A stretch of 64,000 nucleotides of DNA from Rhizoctonia solani (lineage: Eukaryota; Basidiomycota; Agaricomycetes; Cantharellales; Ceratobasidiaceae): the NCBI RefSeq assembly GCF_016906535.1, contig NC_057376.1:1364001-1428000 (forward strand). Reading direction: 5' to 3'. Shown in pieces: positions 35,696 through 46,852 of the stretch (the first letter of the stretch is position 1; each line of letters starts with the position of its first letter). The notes beneath the pieces are model-generated. The model was not told where the DNA came from. It did not search any database and saw nothing but the letters and a program-made list of their open reading frames with translations. Both the position numbers and the translations under genes were made by a program.

Positions 35696-36647
35696 ATGGC
35701 ACTCTTCGACCAGCAAACACAATACGCGGGCGGATACTATGCCCAACAACCGGACCTTCAATTCTACTCTGGATCTCCTGGAGTAGATCCCTCTGCTGCT
35801 TTTTATCCTGGTGCGAGACCAAGTCTTGAGGGAAATGTCGTTGCCGGAGTTGGTCCTGGCAGCGGGGCACCCAATTTTGGCGGAAGCATACAGCCTGCAG
35901 GAGGATGGCTCAGCGCGTTTGGAACTGGTGGATTTGAAGGAGAGCCACCATTGCTTGAAGGTATGACAGCTGCTGATGGGCTGAATATAGTGTTCACATG
36001 GTTACATAGAGCTTGGCGTGAACATGTCTCATATCCGTACCAAATCTCTTGCGGTTATTAATCCCCTTAGTCGAGTAGACGAACATATTATGGATGACGC
36101 AGACCTTGCGGGTCCTTTGATTATTCTGTTGTGCCTCGCCACATGTCTTCTCATGGTATGTTCCTTTAGAGCATTTACTCTCTGCTTAAATTGATCCGTC
36201 TTGGAACTAGTCCGGGCGACCTCAATTCGGTTATATCTACGGTGTTGCGGTCTTTGGTGCAGGCTCTCTTTATACCCTTCTCAATCTCATGTCCGAATCC
36301 GGTATCGACGCTTACCGTGTTGCAAGCGTCCTTGGATACTGCCTCCTTCCTATGGTTGGCGTTGGCGCCCTTAGTGTTTGCATAGTCCTTGAGTGAGTTT
36401 CTCTCGAAAGGTTCCCGTAATGTTATCACAACAGTACTGAATTCTGCAATTTTCTAGCGGCTCCATCGGATATATTCTTTCCATCCTTTCAGTAATATGG
36501 TGCACGTACGCGGCATCTGGTATTTTCGTTGCCGTATTACGCATGTCGGATCAGCGATTACTAGTTGCGTATCCCGTCGGTCTTTTCTACGGCTGCTTCG
36601 CTTTATTCTCGGTCTTCAATGTTGCAGGCGGGGGAGGAAAGAAGTAA
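35696..36647 (+). CDS. YIP1: Yip1/YIPF5 Golgi membrane protein
   Basis: Rab-GTPase-interacting multispanning protein needed for ER-Golgi transport. MALFDQQTQYAGGYYAQQPD starts a Tyr/Gly/Pro-rich cytosolic N-terminus. The Yip1 domain follows: LGVNMSHIRTKSLAVINPLS, then DADLAGPLIILLCLATCLLM and GRPQFGYIYGVAVFGAGSLY. Next are SESGIDAYRVASVLGYCLLP and SVIWCTYAASGIFVAVLRMS, ending SVFNVAGGGGKK. Several predicted membrane spans and the DLAGP/YGxxxxG motifs are typical. Four introns, no frame break. Confidence 0.96.
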
Positions 36648-37123
36648 CGGAAAATTAGAAAGAGAAGGCGATTGATAACTCAATTCGTAGCATTGTACAA
36701 AACGTGTCTAGAATAGATCTTCAGTTCGTATAAAAATCACGCAGCGTATCCAGCTAATATCGTGGGTCTGGTTGTCATGAGTGATATAATACTGGTGGCC
36801 AGTATTTTGTATGGGCAGGTTAACATAGACTGGGGTAGTATTGCGTCACTGGGCCACCACCATTACATATTAAGCGCCGTGGCTGCTGCCGTGGCGGGCT
36901 ACTAATCTCGTATTCGTTCAAGAAATCGTCAATGTACAAAGAAATCCCACTCGATAAATTCAACAGATTGTAACAGATTTTGTGTAATCAGAGTGAATTT
37001 AAAGAATATTGTAACCAGAAAGCCCGGTTAGTAGTTTGAAGTTGTACCTGTTAAAATTATTTGTGTGTATCCTTCTAACGATTCCCAGGGTCCCCAAATC
37101 TAATACGTTTAAATAGCGCAGAC
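36648..37123. other. Intergenic, convergent
   Basis: About 475 bp between convergent YIP1 and the M43 protease gene. Nothing recognisable was seen. Confidence 0.45.
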
Positions 37124-38276
37124 TCAAAGCTTGATGCCACGGTAGAGCCTAATTTGCTGCTTGATGCGCTTTATTTGCCCAGGGGTGAACTTCGAACAAA
37201 CCAAATTTTTAATATTCAGTACGACACATTCTGATCCAGACCACTTACTTCGTTCATGCAAGAATCAAGAGAATAATCCATAAAGTTGTGGATACTAAGA
37301 TTCGTAAGTATACAACTCCAGAAAAGAGAAGGTCTAGCAAACTCACGGTCCTTCCCTCCCCCAGGGCATGTATCTCTTCCATATGCACACCCTGTTCCGG
37401 GCACTGATTCCGGTGGAGTATCACTAACGAAATCTCCGGATCCCTCGCATCCGCTTGGAAAGTATGATAGAGCCCCAGCCAGTGTCCAAGTTCGTGAGTG
37501 AGGGTTTTCCCTTCATTGTAGCCCATCGTGAGCCACCGGAACCGTCGAAAATAGAATCACAACGCCATCGTCTGAGGGTCGGAGGTGTATGTGGACGGGA
37601 AAGTCGCATAACCTAATGACCCATCGCCCTCGTCCGAATTAAATCCGACTGTGTAGACGTTGATGTCGGCTGGACCCCCTTTGCGAAGTGTTTTTTCATT
37701 TCATTTTGCTCAGTATTGTTTCCTGTGTTTGCCACGTTATTGAACCATTTCCTATTATCGATATATACGTCAATAATATTATGAGGTACAATCATGCGGT
37801 TCTCACTGTTGATCGTGTATTCCAACGAGACAAGTTTGAAGGAGATTCCGGACTTCGCATAATGTTTGTTTATGGCATGGATATTTCGACTGACTTGAGA
37901 TTTGGGAACGTACCCTTTCTTTTTGGCTGGAACAAACCCGATTAGACTTCTGAAAAGCTAACAAAGTAACACTTACTCTTGTCAGCAGCAATTACATGCC
38001 AGTAGACATCAAGCGTCACAGAGCCGGACGTCCCATTTCCTGAGTTCTTGGCCTGAGGTTCTGGGTCCGACTCGAGCTTGGACGCAAAGTTGGTCTCAGC
38101 CAGACTAATAAACTCTTCTCTGTTTGGCCGGTAGTTAGCTTATAGAGTCTGAACCCGAGGGGCGCGATCTCACGTTGGAACCGTTCCACATGTCCTGCCA
38201 GATGTCAGGTCACATTCGCCGCTCCGAGTGCACCCAATGTGAGGCCAAAGGTAGCAAGCAAGAAAAACAAACGCAT
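37124..38276 (-). CDS. Secreted M43 (pappalysin-like) metalloprotease; frame broken at several points
   Basis: Zinc metalloprotease of the MEP1/cytophagalysin-pappalysin type common in basidiomycetes. The signal peptide is [20 protein letters not shown] (ATG 38276). Core pieces lie in different frames: [36 protein letters not shown], then [19 protein letters not shown] with the HExxHxxGLYH zinc motif. The Cys-rich insert [20 protein letters not shown] and the Met-turn [14 protein letters not shown] follow, ending [18 protein letters not shown] then IKL. Frame changes occur near 38209, 37681, 37572, 37537, 37523 and 37454. Those I could test are repaired by one base in a G or A run. Catalytic residues are intact, so I favour sequence error over a dead gene. 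Confidence 0.85.
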
Positions 38277-38971
38277 TGCTGTGAACAACCGGTGGGTAGA
38301 ATGTGCCTGTTACCGCCTAGATATATACATTCACGGTGCACAGCCTGAGGCACAACTCCGGCGACATCGTCTGAAATGCGTGTTTAAACCCCGAGTTGGC
38401 CCAATCAAGACCAAAACACGTAATGAAGGCACATGAAGGTAGGATTAAGGCAAAGTGAGTGGCGTATTTTGAACCAGCGCTGAATACCTATAACCTATAT
38501 CTCTTTGTGCAGACTTTGCCAAGAATTTGTGGGTAAAGTACGGATTCCGATCCGTAATACTTAGTTATAACACTGTGGGCATACTTTTGATCCCATCAAT
38601 CGGGAACTCAACGGTAGATTAACATTTCGTCATAAATAAGCACAGCATATATGCAGTGTGCATCGCCATCTCACCCTTTCCATATGTATAAATGATCAGG
38701 ACTATATCAAAGCAATACACAAGGTGATATAGGCTTGGCCAGCAAATCACGCGTTCGGACCATGGTAGATCCAAAAGCGTAGGTACCGAAAGTAGCAGTT
38801 GATCGGCCACAAGAATAGACGTTCAAAAGAGTTTAGCAATACATCCGAGTACAACAGGTCCAAGAAAAGGGCATGGTAGAAAGTGCACAGCATCGAAATC
38901 ATATGACACACAAAAACACGGTAATAGCTACAACCTTTGCCAAGTGCGAATACTGCTTCGAACAGCCAAAG
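38277..38971. other. Intergenic upstream of the M43 gene
   Basis: About 700 bp. It includes the M43 promoter; no coding signal was found. Confidence 0.4.
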
Positions 38972-39715
38972 TTAGAACAGAACCCTAGAAAACTTCAACA
39001 ACAATCTCTCCAGTCGCGCCCTCATTAAGTTTTCGCCTTCTGCGAGCCTGCTTGGTATCTCTAGGAGCATCGGAAGCTGACATACCATCTCTTCCAAAAG
39101 AGTGCGCTTCTTTTCACTCTTGTCACAAGGACATCTGCCTGAAGGCCATGTATTTCCACGCGCCAATTCCACTTCCATTTTCTCGATCACTCGGTTATCC
39201 AACTCTGTCACACCACTAGATACAACCATCCTAGCAATGCGGCAGGCGTGCTCGTCGTGCGTAGTAAATGCGGGTTCCTCAAATTCCGGAGGTGTATAGC
39301 AAGGCGTTGCGCCCATAGGAGGTGTCGGGGGTGTCACGTATTCTGTGGAAACAAGTGTGACGCAGAGGTTGTGCAGAACTACATCTTCTTCCATCGAACT
39401 GGCTTGTTTAGCTTCATCTGGAACCTTAGGGATGTCAACCTCTTCCGAGAAGCCGTCGGGCGCCGCAGCCCCCTCCTTATCATTCCCAAGGGGGGAGGAA
39501 GGACCAGGAGTACCAGACCAATCTTGAAGGCACCAAGGCTGATTATAGTACGATTCCGGGTAGATTATAACTTCCAGCATCCTTTTGTGTAGATAGTATA
39601 GCGCGTGATTGGGGTAGCCATTTGACTCAAGCTGATGCATCGATGGCATATGTAATAAGCCGGCTATAGGAGAAACCCACTCAATAGACTCCGCTGAATT
39701 CGAATCGGAGGACAT
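38972..39715 (-). CDS. Hypothetical acidic protein, unknown family
   Basis: A single clean 247-codon frame from ATG 39715 (MSSDSNSAESIEWVSPIAGL) to KFSRVLF. No recognised domain. It has a Pro-rich centre (YVTPPTPPMGATPCYTPPEF), acidic stretches, and a C-terminal segment predicted helical (LLEEMVCQLPMLLEIPSRLA, then RARLERLLLKFSRV). The frame is open upstream of the ATG. A possible 5' exon with a hydrophobic start (MILINIATASSLLFLVQPIT, 39997) could splice in, so the true N-terminus may lie further upstream. Confidence 0.5.
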   Translation of the reverse strand: MSSDSNSAESIEWVSPIAGLLHMPSMHQLESNGYPNHALYYLHKRMLEVIIYPESYYNQPWCLQDWSGTPGPSSPLGNDKEGAAAPDGFSEEVDIPKVPDEAKQASSMEEDVVLHNLCVTLVSTEYVTPPTPPMGATPCYTPPEFEEPAFTTHDEHACRIARMVVSSGVTELDNRVIEKMEVELARGNTWPSGRCPCDKSEKKRTLLEEMVCQLPMLLEIPSRLAEGENLMRARLERLLLKFSRVLF

Positions 39716-39997
39716 AGCAAGGGATGAGGTAGTCGGGGTGATAGATGAAAACGAAGACGATGAACTAGGACGAGCAAGTCCAACAGAACACCAGAGACTT
39801 GCCTCCCACAGCTAGGTGAGAGATATAAGTATCGTAGTAAGTGGACGTCGCGCCTGCCTGTAAGTATCATAGCGATCAGACACGGCAGAAACCATGGGCG
39901 CATAGATATCGCAACTGACCTTTTCAACAGAGTAGGGCGTGATGGGCTGGACGAGGAATAGGAGAGAACTGGCAGTCGCAATATTTATAAGTATCAC

Positions 39998-40499
39998 TCA
40001 TCACACTGTGTTTGATTGTTGCAAGCCCTGAGGTCCAAGCTCCTGACCATTACCTCCCCCTATTCGCCGAGTAGTATAGTTGTTTCTAGTCACTTTGACC
40101 GTCGATTAACAACTTAGCGGTCAAAGACGGCAGCTCCCAAGTCGTCATAGAGTCCGGGCTGGCTACACTTGCGACCTCTATTGTCAATGTGGGCGCAACA
40201 TCCAAGCTCACAGATCCTAAATCAGTGATAGCCAGCCAATACTCACCAGTACATACCGGCTTAACCCATGACCAAACCTGTTATCCAGCTTCACTACGAA
40301 CGGAAATTCCAAAAAGCGCCAGATGTGATTCGAAGAAATGCATATACACTTATGAATATTGATGCGGAAAGCAAGGCCTGTAAATATAACAACAAACAAG
40401 ACAGAACGGGAGGTATAAGTTGATGATATCTAGTCGCGGACCTTCATTTGGCACCCCATTCTGCGCCTTGCAAAATCCACTAACACTCTATCCTCCTTG
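39998..40499. other. Intergenic, no gene seen
   Basis: About 500 bp between same-strand genes; no coding or RNA signal recognised. Confidence 0.4.
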
Positions 40500-41793
40500 C
40501 TACCAATCATCGTCGACCGTCGCAAACGTGGTGCGCCCCCCGTCCTTAATTTCAACAGAGCGCCTTGGTACGGTCATCACTGGGCCCTGGGTCGGCTGGG
40601 TCTTAATTGTTCGCTTAGGTTTCGCGCCAGGACTCGAATGAGAACCCATCGGGTTCAGTTCGACAAACTGTTCGGATGGATCGGGCGTACTAGTGCGAGG
40701 AGTCAATGCTCCTCCGGCAATCGAATCGATAGAAAGTCGTTGAACAGCGTCAGGGAGAGGGAGGGCGGAAAGTAGTGACGAAAGCGAGCCAACGCCTTTA
40801 TTTGGTGATGATGAAAGCTGGGGAGATGAAGTAGAAAAGAATGGCGAGTTCATAAGCGACGCCGAAGATAGCCCGGGTGTGAATAACAGCGGTGGATTGG
40901 AGGCAAATGGTGAGGATACACTACGCGGCATAGTACGCGACTTGCGAGGAGACATCGAAGGAGGCGGGAAAAACGATAGCTGTGATATAGGGACATGTTG
41001 TATGGTAGGTCTGTGGGAGTCTGGAGCTGGAGAGTCGCTAGCATTGGATTTGGAAGCGTCATCGGTGTTTGAAGAAGCTTGGTCAGAGGGAAGGGGCGGA
41101 TCACCCTCTTGGCCAGGGGTGGTTAGGTCGATTAGGTCAAGTTTGACGCTGGCTGTGAGGGGTATGTAGAGTATGGACGAAGATGAATAGAATCTGCCGT
41201 CCAGAGCTTATTCACTTTGCGAACATCAGCGATCGAGACACCGTACTTGAGCGCAACACCAGCGAGTGAATCCTTGGGCTGTACCTGGGCAAATATCAGA
41301 GGCTGTGAGCCCTGGTCTGAAACTCCTTTACTTACCTTATGGACTAGCATTTCTCTGAATGTTCCAGTGGGGCGGGTTTCCTTCTGCCCCTCCTCTTCAT
41401 CTTCCTCTTCGACCCAACCATCGGAGAATCCCCACACTCCTCCCTTTGCCTTTCCATCTTTGGACGAAAGCATTCTCCGCAAGACAGGCCTCGTATCTGC
41501 TCCCCGATCATTCCCGTTGGCCTGGAGTGGGTGTGTTTGGCTATTTCCGCTCCCATTCCCGTTTCATGTATTGAATGGGACCTCGAGCGTGCTCTGAGCC
41601 CCGATTTGGTAGTCGTTGGCCCAACATCGTCAGTACTACCAAGGCGACGCCTTGCCTCCCGTCCTCCGATTGCTGTTGCATACGAGTCGGGTGCCAGCAC
41701 ATCACGGGTGGGCACAGGCGACGACGGGAGCTTGTAATTGTTCGATTTGGAAAACGTGCTCGGGCCAGGCGAAGTGCTGATCCGGGCGTGCAT
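40500..41793 (-). CDS. Intracellular LysM-domain protein (LYSMD2/3-like); two frame breaks
   Basis: A single LysM lies in the middle of a soluble protein with no signal peptide, like animal LYSMD-type proteins and unlike secreted chitin-binding effectors. Order: MHARISTSPGPSTFSKSNNY and a Ser/Arg-rich region, then MLSSKDGKAKGGVWGFSDGW and an acidic EEEDEEEGQKE stretch. The LysM core is VQPKDSLAGVALKYGVSIAD + VRKVNKLWTADSIHLR, split by an intron near 41289-41340. The C-terminal half is Ser/Pro-rich, ending SVEIKDGGRTTFATVDDDW. Frame breaks near 41516 and 41172 are each repaired by one base; the second restores ILYIPLTASVKLDLIDLTTP directly after the LysM. The start at 41793 is the first ATG in frame. 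Confidence 0.8.
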
Positions 41794-42113
41794 CGCAAGC
41801 AGTGCGACAGCACCATCAAGTCAATTGGTCGTTGTCTTCAATCTTGCCCCGCGACAGCGCTAAGTCGCTCCTTGCTTGCCCTGATTATGTCAACATCCGT
41901 CTATCCTCGTGATCATCAAAGGAAATTGAATATCATTCGACTTGCTACGATATAAAGCTAAGAAAAAGTAGAAAAAGGACTATGCAACTATTGACAAGAA
42001 CTGTATGTATATAAAAACCATGATGCTCAGTGTCCGCCAAAACTATGTGAATGCAGATGTATACGAGTAGTCCCAGATAGATGCCAAGGAAAGAGATCAG
42101 ACGTCAGATGAGA

Positions 42114-44516
42114 TTAGTCGCAGTTGTCAATAAGTCGGTTCTTGGGGATGACTGGCCATAGTCGTCCACCCAAGTTGTGAGATCTATGTACATTGTTAGT
42201 AGCCTTAGGGTCTGAAAGCAATTTTTGCTCACTTGGATTGGTGTAAGCCTCGATGAAACTGGAACAATATGTCAATGAAGCTGTCAAGAGAACCTTTGAA
42301 GCTACTCACGTATTGATGTAATCCCTGGTAGGGAAATCTGGCGGGTCACATCCAATGTTATGCGCATCCTTAGGTTGATACACTCGAACCCAGTCGACCA
42401 GCATATATGCGGGGAAAATCAAATTTGCCCAATCAATCGCGCCAAAGTTAGGCGAGATACCCAAGTTGATGATCTGCCGAAGGCTGTCAACTCATTGGAG
42501 CCTCCAGAGAGGAAATGAAAACGTACCATGTACATCGGTTCCACAGGTACAGGCCGCCCACCGGTCAGTTCGACTCGAGGATCAGGACCCATTCCGGCCC
42601 CACGAACAGTCCAGGAAGGTTGGCCGTCATTTACCCAGGTAATGTACCCGTCATAGCCAGGTTTGTACTCGAAACCGTAAACCGAGAAGCACCCTCCACC
42701 AGCGGTGTAGCATTCCTTTTATCAGGTCAATACACGAACTTCACAGCCCGCAACGGGGCGCTTACCTGGTTCGTGATGGCAAGACCAGAAGTACTTTGCT
42801 GGTAAGCACCACCAGTATACTCATTTAGCTTGGTTGTGGTTTCATTGTAAATCTTGATGTTCTCCCTGAAAACTTAATTAATGATTTATTCTAACCAAAC
42901 TTCTCGGTGAGCTTACGTAGTATTGAACCACTCACTGGACAAGGTTATCAGAATCCGTAGTCCAAGTCGGAAAGAATTACACTCACTAGTGATAGTTGAA
43001 GGGCGCCCACTGACCAGATTGAGATACATGCCCAATATAATCACCCGATACTTGTGCTTCAAACATGTCGATTTCCGGTGCAGCACGCCCGACAAAGGTT
43101 CCATCAGGGCGCTTGGGACCGGGATGAGGCTCTCCTTTGCACGTGCAGGCGCTCAAGCGTTGACCGGGAAGGAAAGATAGTTCACCGTTCTTGCCCGGGT
43201 CACCATTCCTATGTGCGCCTGGAGGTGTGGTATCGGTGAACGACTGATTGGAAAGTGTACCGACATCGCATGTGTCCTGGAAGGGAATGAATTAAGAAAG
43301 TGGAGTAGGCAATGGGACGTAAATACGAACGTAAGTATAAGGCCAAGTACCGTCAAGGCTGGCACCAAATCCTGCTCGTCCGAGATTACCCATCGCCCAA
43401 ATAGCAGGCCAAAGACCATAGGCTTTAGTACTTCCAGGCAGAGACACATTGGCTACAAAAATAAATGAGCCAATCCCTTTTTCCTGAAAAGGGCCCCGAA
43501 CACACCTTCGAAATACCCTCCGGTGAAACAGAACTTATTCCAAGTAGACATCATTCCACCCATGTAATCTAACTCGTGATACTTTGGCTCCGACTTGCTC
43601 AGAGAGACCTTCAAGTTTCCCCCGACTGTTGTCAATGCGCTAGGATCATACCACTCGAGATTGTTTGTTCCCCAGTAATGCAAGTCGGTAGCTTCCCAGT
43701 ATGGATCATCTCCCGGGTAAAACGAGCGTCCTTCCACGTTAAACTCGTCGCTAAACACCAGATCCCATTCCGACCCATCATCAATTGATTTACGAGTGTA
43801 AGCCTCCTTGGGTGTATCCTTGTCGATTAGCCCCATAAACCCATGGATCATTTCAGGCACCTGTAAAAAGTTAGGTTGTGTGTTATTGTTTGTTTTCTTT
43901 TCAGAAAGATGGTGTCCAGTTTCAGACTAACCTGTCCAGTCGCGTTGATTCCTCCCAGGTTATACCCGCCAAGCGTCTCTGTCGGCTTCGTCAAGAGGTA
44001 GCTCAAGAGTGGGTACCCAGCGAACAGCATGAGCAACCCCACTCGAGGATGAGCAAACATCCCAAGTTGAGGATACCACGGCCGGTGAAGATGGATCCTC
44101 CTCGGTCGATCCGGTGGTCCCGTCGCGGGTCTGGGTTGTGCAAGTCGTCGTCTGCTTCGCGATCTTGTAACGAGATGCCGGAGCCCCATTGTCGTGGATC
44201 GGAGCCAAGGAGTACTATTTGCGCTCTCTTATTAGTTTCTATATATATAGATGGTTTATATAAATCATGAGCGTACCTTGTCACCTAGTGTTGATACAGA
44301 GCCCTAGAGAGCAAACATGTCAGCTTGAATAAGAAAGTTGAAAAAACTATTGGATGTACTCTTCGTAGACTAGGCGGTAACAACGCGCCAGGTGATGAAG
44401 GCGAAAGCATCGCTGCATTGGCTTCTCGTGGGCTAGCAAATCCGTCGTCGACACCGCGGAGACACGTTCCGCGCGTACGGCGATGAGCTCGCGAATCGAC
44501 CTGAAGGGGCCGCCAT
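42114..44516 (-). CDS. KRE6: KRE6/SKN1 beta-1,6-glucan synthesis protein (GH16-like); several frame breaks
   Basis: Type II Golgi/ER membrane protein required for cell-wall beta-1,6-glucan. ATG 44516 gives MAAPSGRFASSSPYARNVSP, a Ser/Pro-rich cytosolic tail, then DREADDDLHNPDPRRDHRID and GGSIFTGRGILNLGCLLIL. The membrane segment GLLMLFAGYPLLSYLL and YNLGGINATGQ|VPEM follow. The lumenal GH16-type domain has WDLVFSDEFNVEGRSFYPGD, YWEATDLHYWGTNNLEWYDP, AYGLWPAIWAMGNLGRAGFG and the catalytic-site block RAAPEIDMFEAQVSGDY, ending PKNRLIDNCD. Frame breaks near 44456, 44213, 44022 and 42153 are each repaired by one base; the last restores YGQSFPKNRLIDNCD. At least eight exons. Family identity is certain; the raw frame is not intact. 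Confidence 0.9.
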
Positions 44517-46852
44517 AGTGGGGGATACTCAAACGCCAAAAAAGCTACAATAGTCTATTTTCGTATTATTAAAGAGAAAAACCAAGTCGAGTAATGAGCG
44601 TGTGGGTGGTAGCGCGGTCGAGGACGAGAGGGAAAAAAGAAACAAAAGAGCGACGAGAAAAATAGGGCAGTGGAGGAGAGGAAATTCGATGGATTTGTCG
44701 TGCTTGACGTCGGTACTTATGCACCGCCGCTCTAACTATATTTAAAAGACCTGCCAAGAAGGACATTCCTAGGGTCTTGGCATATGCCCTTTTCGTTTCA
44801 GGATTCACGGAACGCTCAAGTTGTTTGAGTCGTAATGAGGACGTTTCCGGGTGTGCTTTATATGGAGTAATTAAGATCAGAGAGGTCGATTAGGCTGTAT
44901 AAGTGGGGTGCGTAGACTGCAAGAGCTGGATGCTACTCGGTGCACGAAAATAGAAAATGCCAATACTGTGCCTGAAGTTCGCTATCCATGATGATGCTGT
45001 TTGGTTGAGCATTCTATGTTGAGGTAACGAACCCAGAAGCGAACGAAGTTGGAGGGTATATTTATGTATTTCAACTGTTCGTAACAGCGAGTGAACAACT
45101 GCAAGTGTGAGGGTGCCTGTGGTTGGCTAAGAGTGCAATGCCGATATCTGGGCCAATCTGCCGATCCAGCTCTTCGTTATTTCCTCATATACTCATATAA
45201 ATAAACTTTACGAGTCCAAAGCATCAGAGTCTTTTGCCAAATTATGTTCTCCGTAACACAATAAACGTAAACCTGGTTCTATGATTACACTGGGTGGTTT
45301 GTATCCTGGCTACTGACCGCTGGGGCCCAGCTCAGTACATTATCTAACAAAAAACCTTGGACAATTTTATACAGTCCGGCTTATTAACCATTCTCACATT
45401 TATGGCCATTGTCAAGCACCGATGTTAGTCGTAACCCTAAATAGAAGCAATAACCTTTTCGTGGGTATCATTGAGCTCGAACCCTGTAGGTAACCCATAA
45501 AGAGAGATACGACCCTCTCACGTACAGCGCGCTTCGATTATCCAAATCAGGAAAACCTACTTTAGGCAAGACTTTAGACTATGAATCAATAGGATTGTCA
45601 GAACCGGAAGGGAGTCGATAATTACGTGGCGGTCCAATCTTTATGCCCCACTAGCAGGTAGCAGGAATGTTCTACGCCCGAGGTGTGGCTGGGTAGCTAC
45701 AGACTATATACAGCAGAAAACGCATGGAACTGATCTGCGCTGTGAACAAAGAGCGAATTGTCTTCGGCTCCAACATCGGCCCAGTGAGCCGGGCGTGTGT
45801 TTCGAGGCCTGGTTGTGGGTGAGGTGAACCATCGGTGGACTTGATCTCCCAAACTGTATCCCGACAATCAGTGTATTGTTTCCTCTCGTGGCAACGAGGG
45901 AGGCGCCGCCGTAGCCAGCCCCTCCCTTCGCCCTCGGATTAATTTGCGTATCGATTACGGCGATGATGCTACATACATGGGATCCTTATTCTGCCATGAC
46001 GCACTCCATGGCAAGGAGAGCGGAAATGTCCAAGTACAGAAGCGAAGAAATATTGGGGGAGGGGGTAATATAGCTATAAAAGACTATCCCAATGCTTGGG
46101 GTAAGGACGTCATATGAGATTATAGGACATGAGGGGATGGTGGCTGGTCGGTCTGGATGCATAGGCATTGGGCATATCAAGGGGGTGGGGAATCAAAATG
46201 AGAAAGAAGGGGGGTGTCCAGAGGCCAAGGGCGGGAAGTTTCCGTATGGAGAGAAATAATATGAGACAGAGATAGCAAGTGCAATGCGCCCAAAGCATGC
46301 TGCAAGGTTCCGGTTTCAGAGGTCCCAAGTTCGAGAACAGTGGGGAGATAGGACAGGATACGCGCGCAAAGGAGGCGAAGACAACGAGTATGATGGCGCA
46401 TGTACTGTGGGTGACAAGAGTTTGCGACGACCTTTCGGAGGCCCGATCGGATCCAGCCGAATGGATGGCTATGGGTTCTTGGAAGGGTTTCAGGGTCTTA
46501 CGATGCGGGGTCCGTGCGCATAGAGTCGATAGCCAACGGGTGAGATTGAGATTGAGAGTAAAAGTAAAAGGAATGACTAGGCTCGGGGAAGAAACACGTT
46601 GCTCGCACCGGTCATTGTGGCCGCAGTAATGGTGGTGGTAGGGAGGGGAGTCGAAGAAGAGAACGCGATTGGTGGGTGCTGGAGCGGTGCAAAGCTGGGA
46701 GTCATACTTAGTACGGGTCAGCGCTAACGGGAGCCGTTGGTCAGGGTCGCAGTGCCTCGTGTCTATTGGTGACGGGCAGCCACTTATATAGCCCCAAGGA
46801 CAGAAGGATAGCGCTCCGTTCCCGCCCCATCGTTCAACCGCAGTACACAACC
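44517..46852. other. Large divergent intergenic region KRE6 / BCS1-like
   Basis: About 2.3 kb. I see no gene I can support. A 246-codon open frame on the minus strand at 46110-46850 is rich in Leu, Ser, Pro and Cys and matches nothing. Two long 5' regions may account for part of it. Confidence 0.4.

Noticed and set aside
38972..44516. Secondary-metabolite or effector cluster around the M43 protease, LysM and KRE6 genes
   Set aside because: The LysM protein lacks a secretion signal, KRE6 is housekeeping, and no synthase, transporter or regulator accompanies them.
45470..45545. tRNA-like string (CTCGAACCCTG and CTCACGTACAGCGCGC) on the minus strand
   Set aside because: I could not fold a full cloverleaf with paired acceptor stem and correct loop sizes.
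46110..46850. 246-codon open frame on the minus strand upstream of the BCS1-like gene
   Set aside because: Low-complexity Leu/Ser/Pro/Cys composition, no family resemblance, and overlap with the likely BCS1-like promoter.
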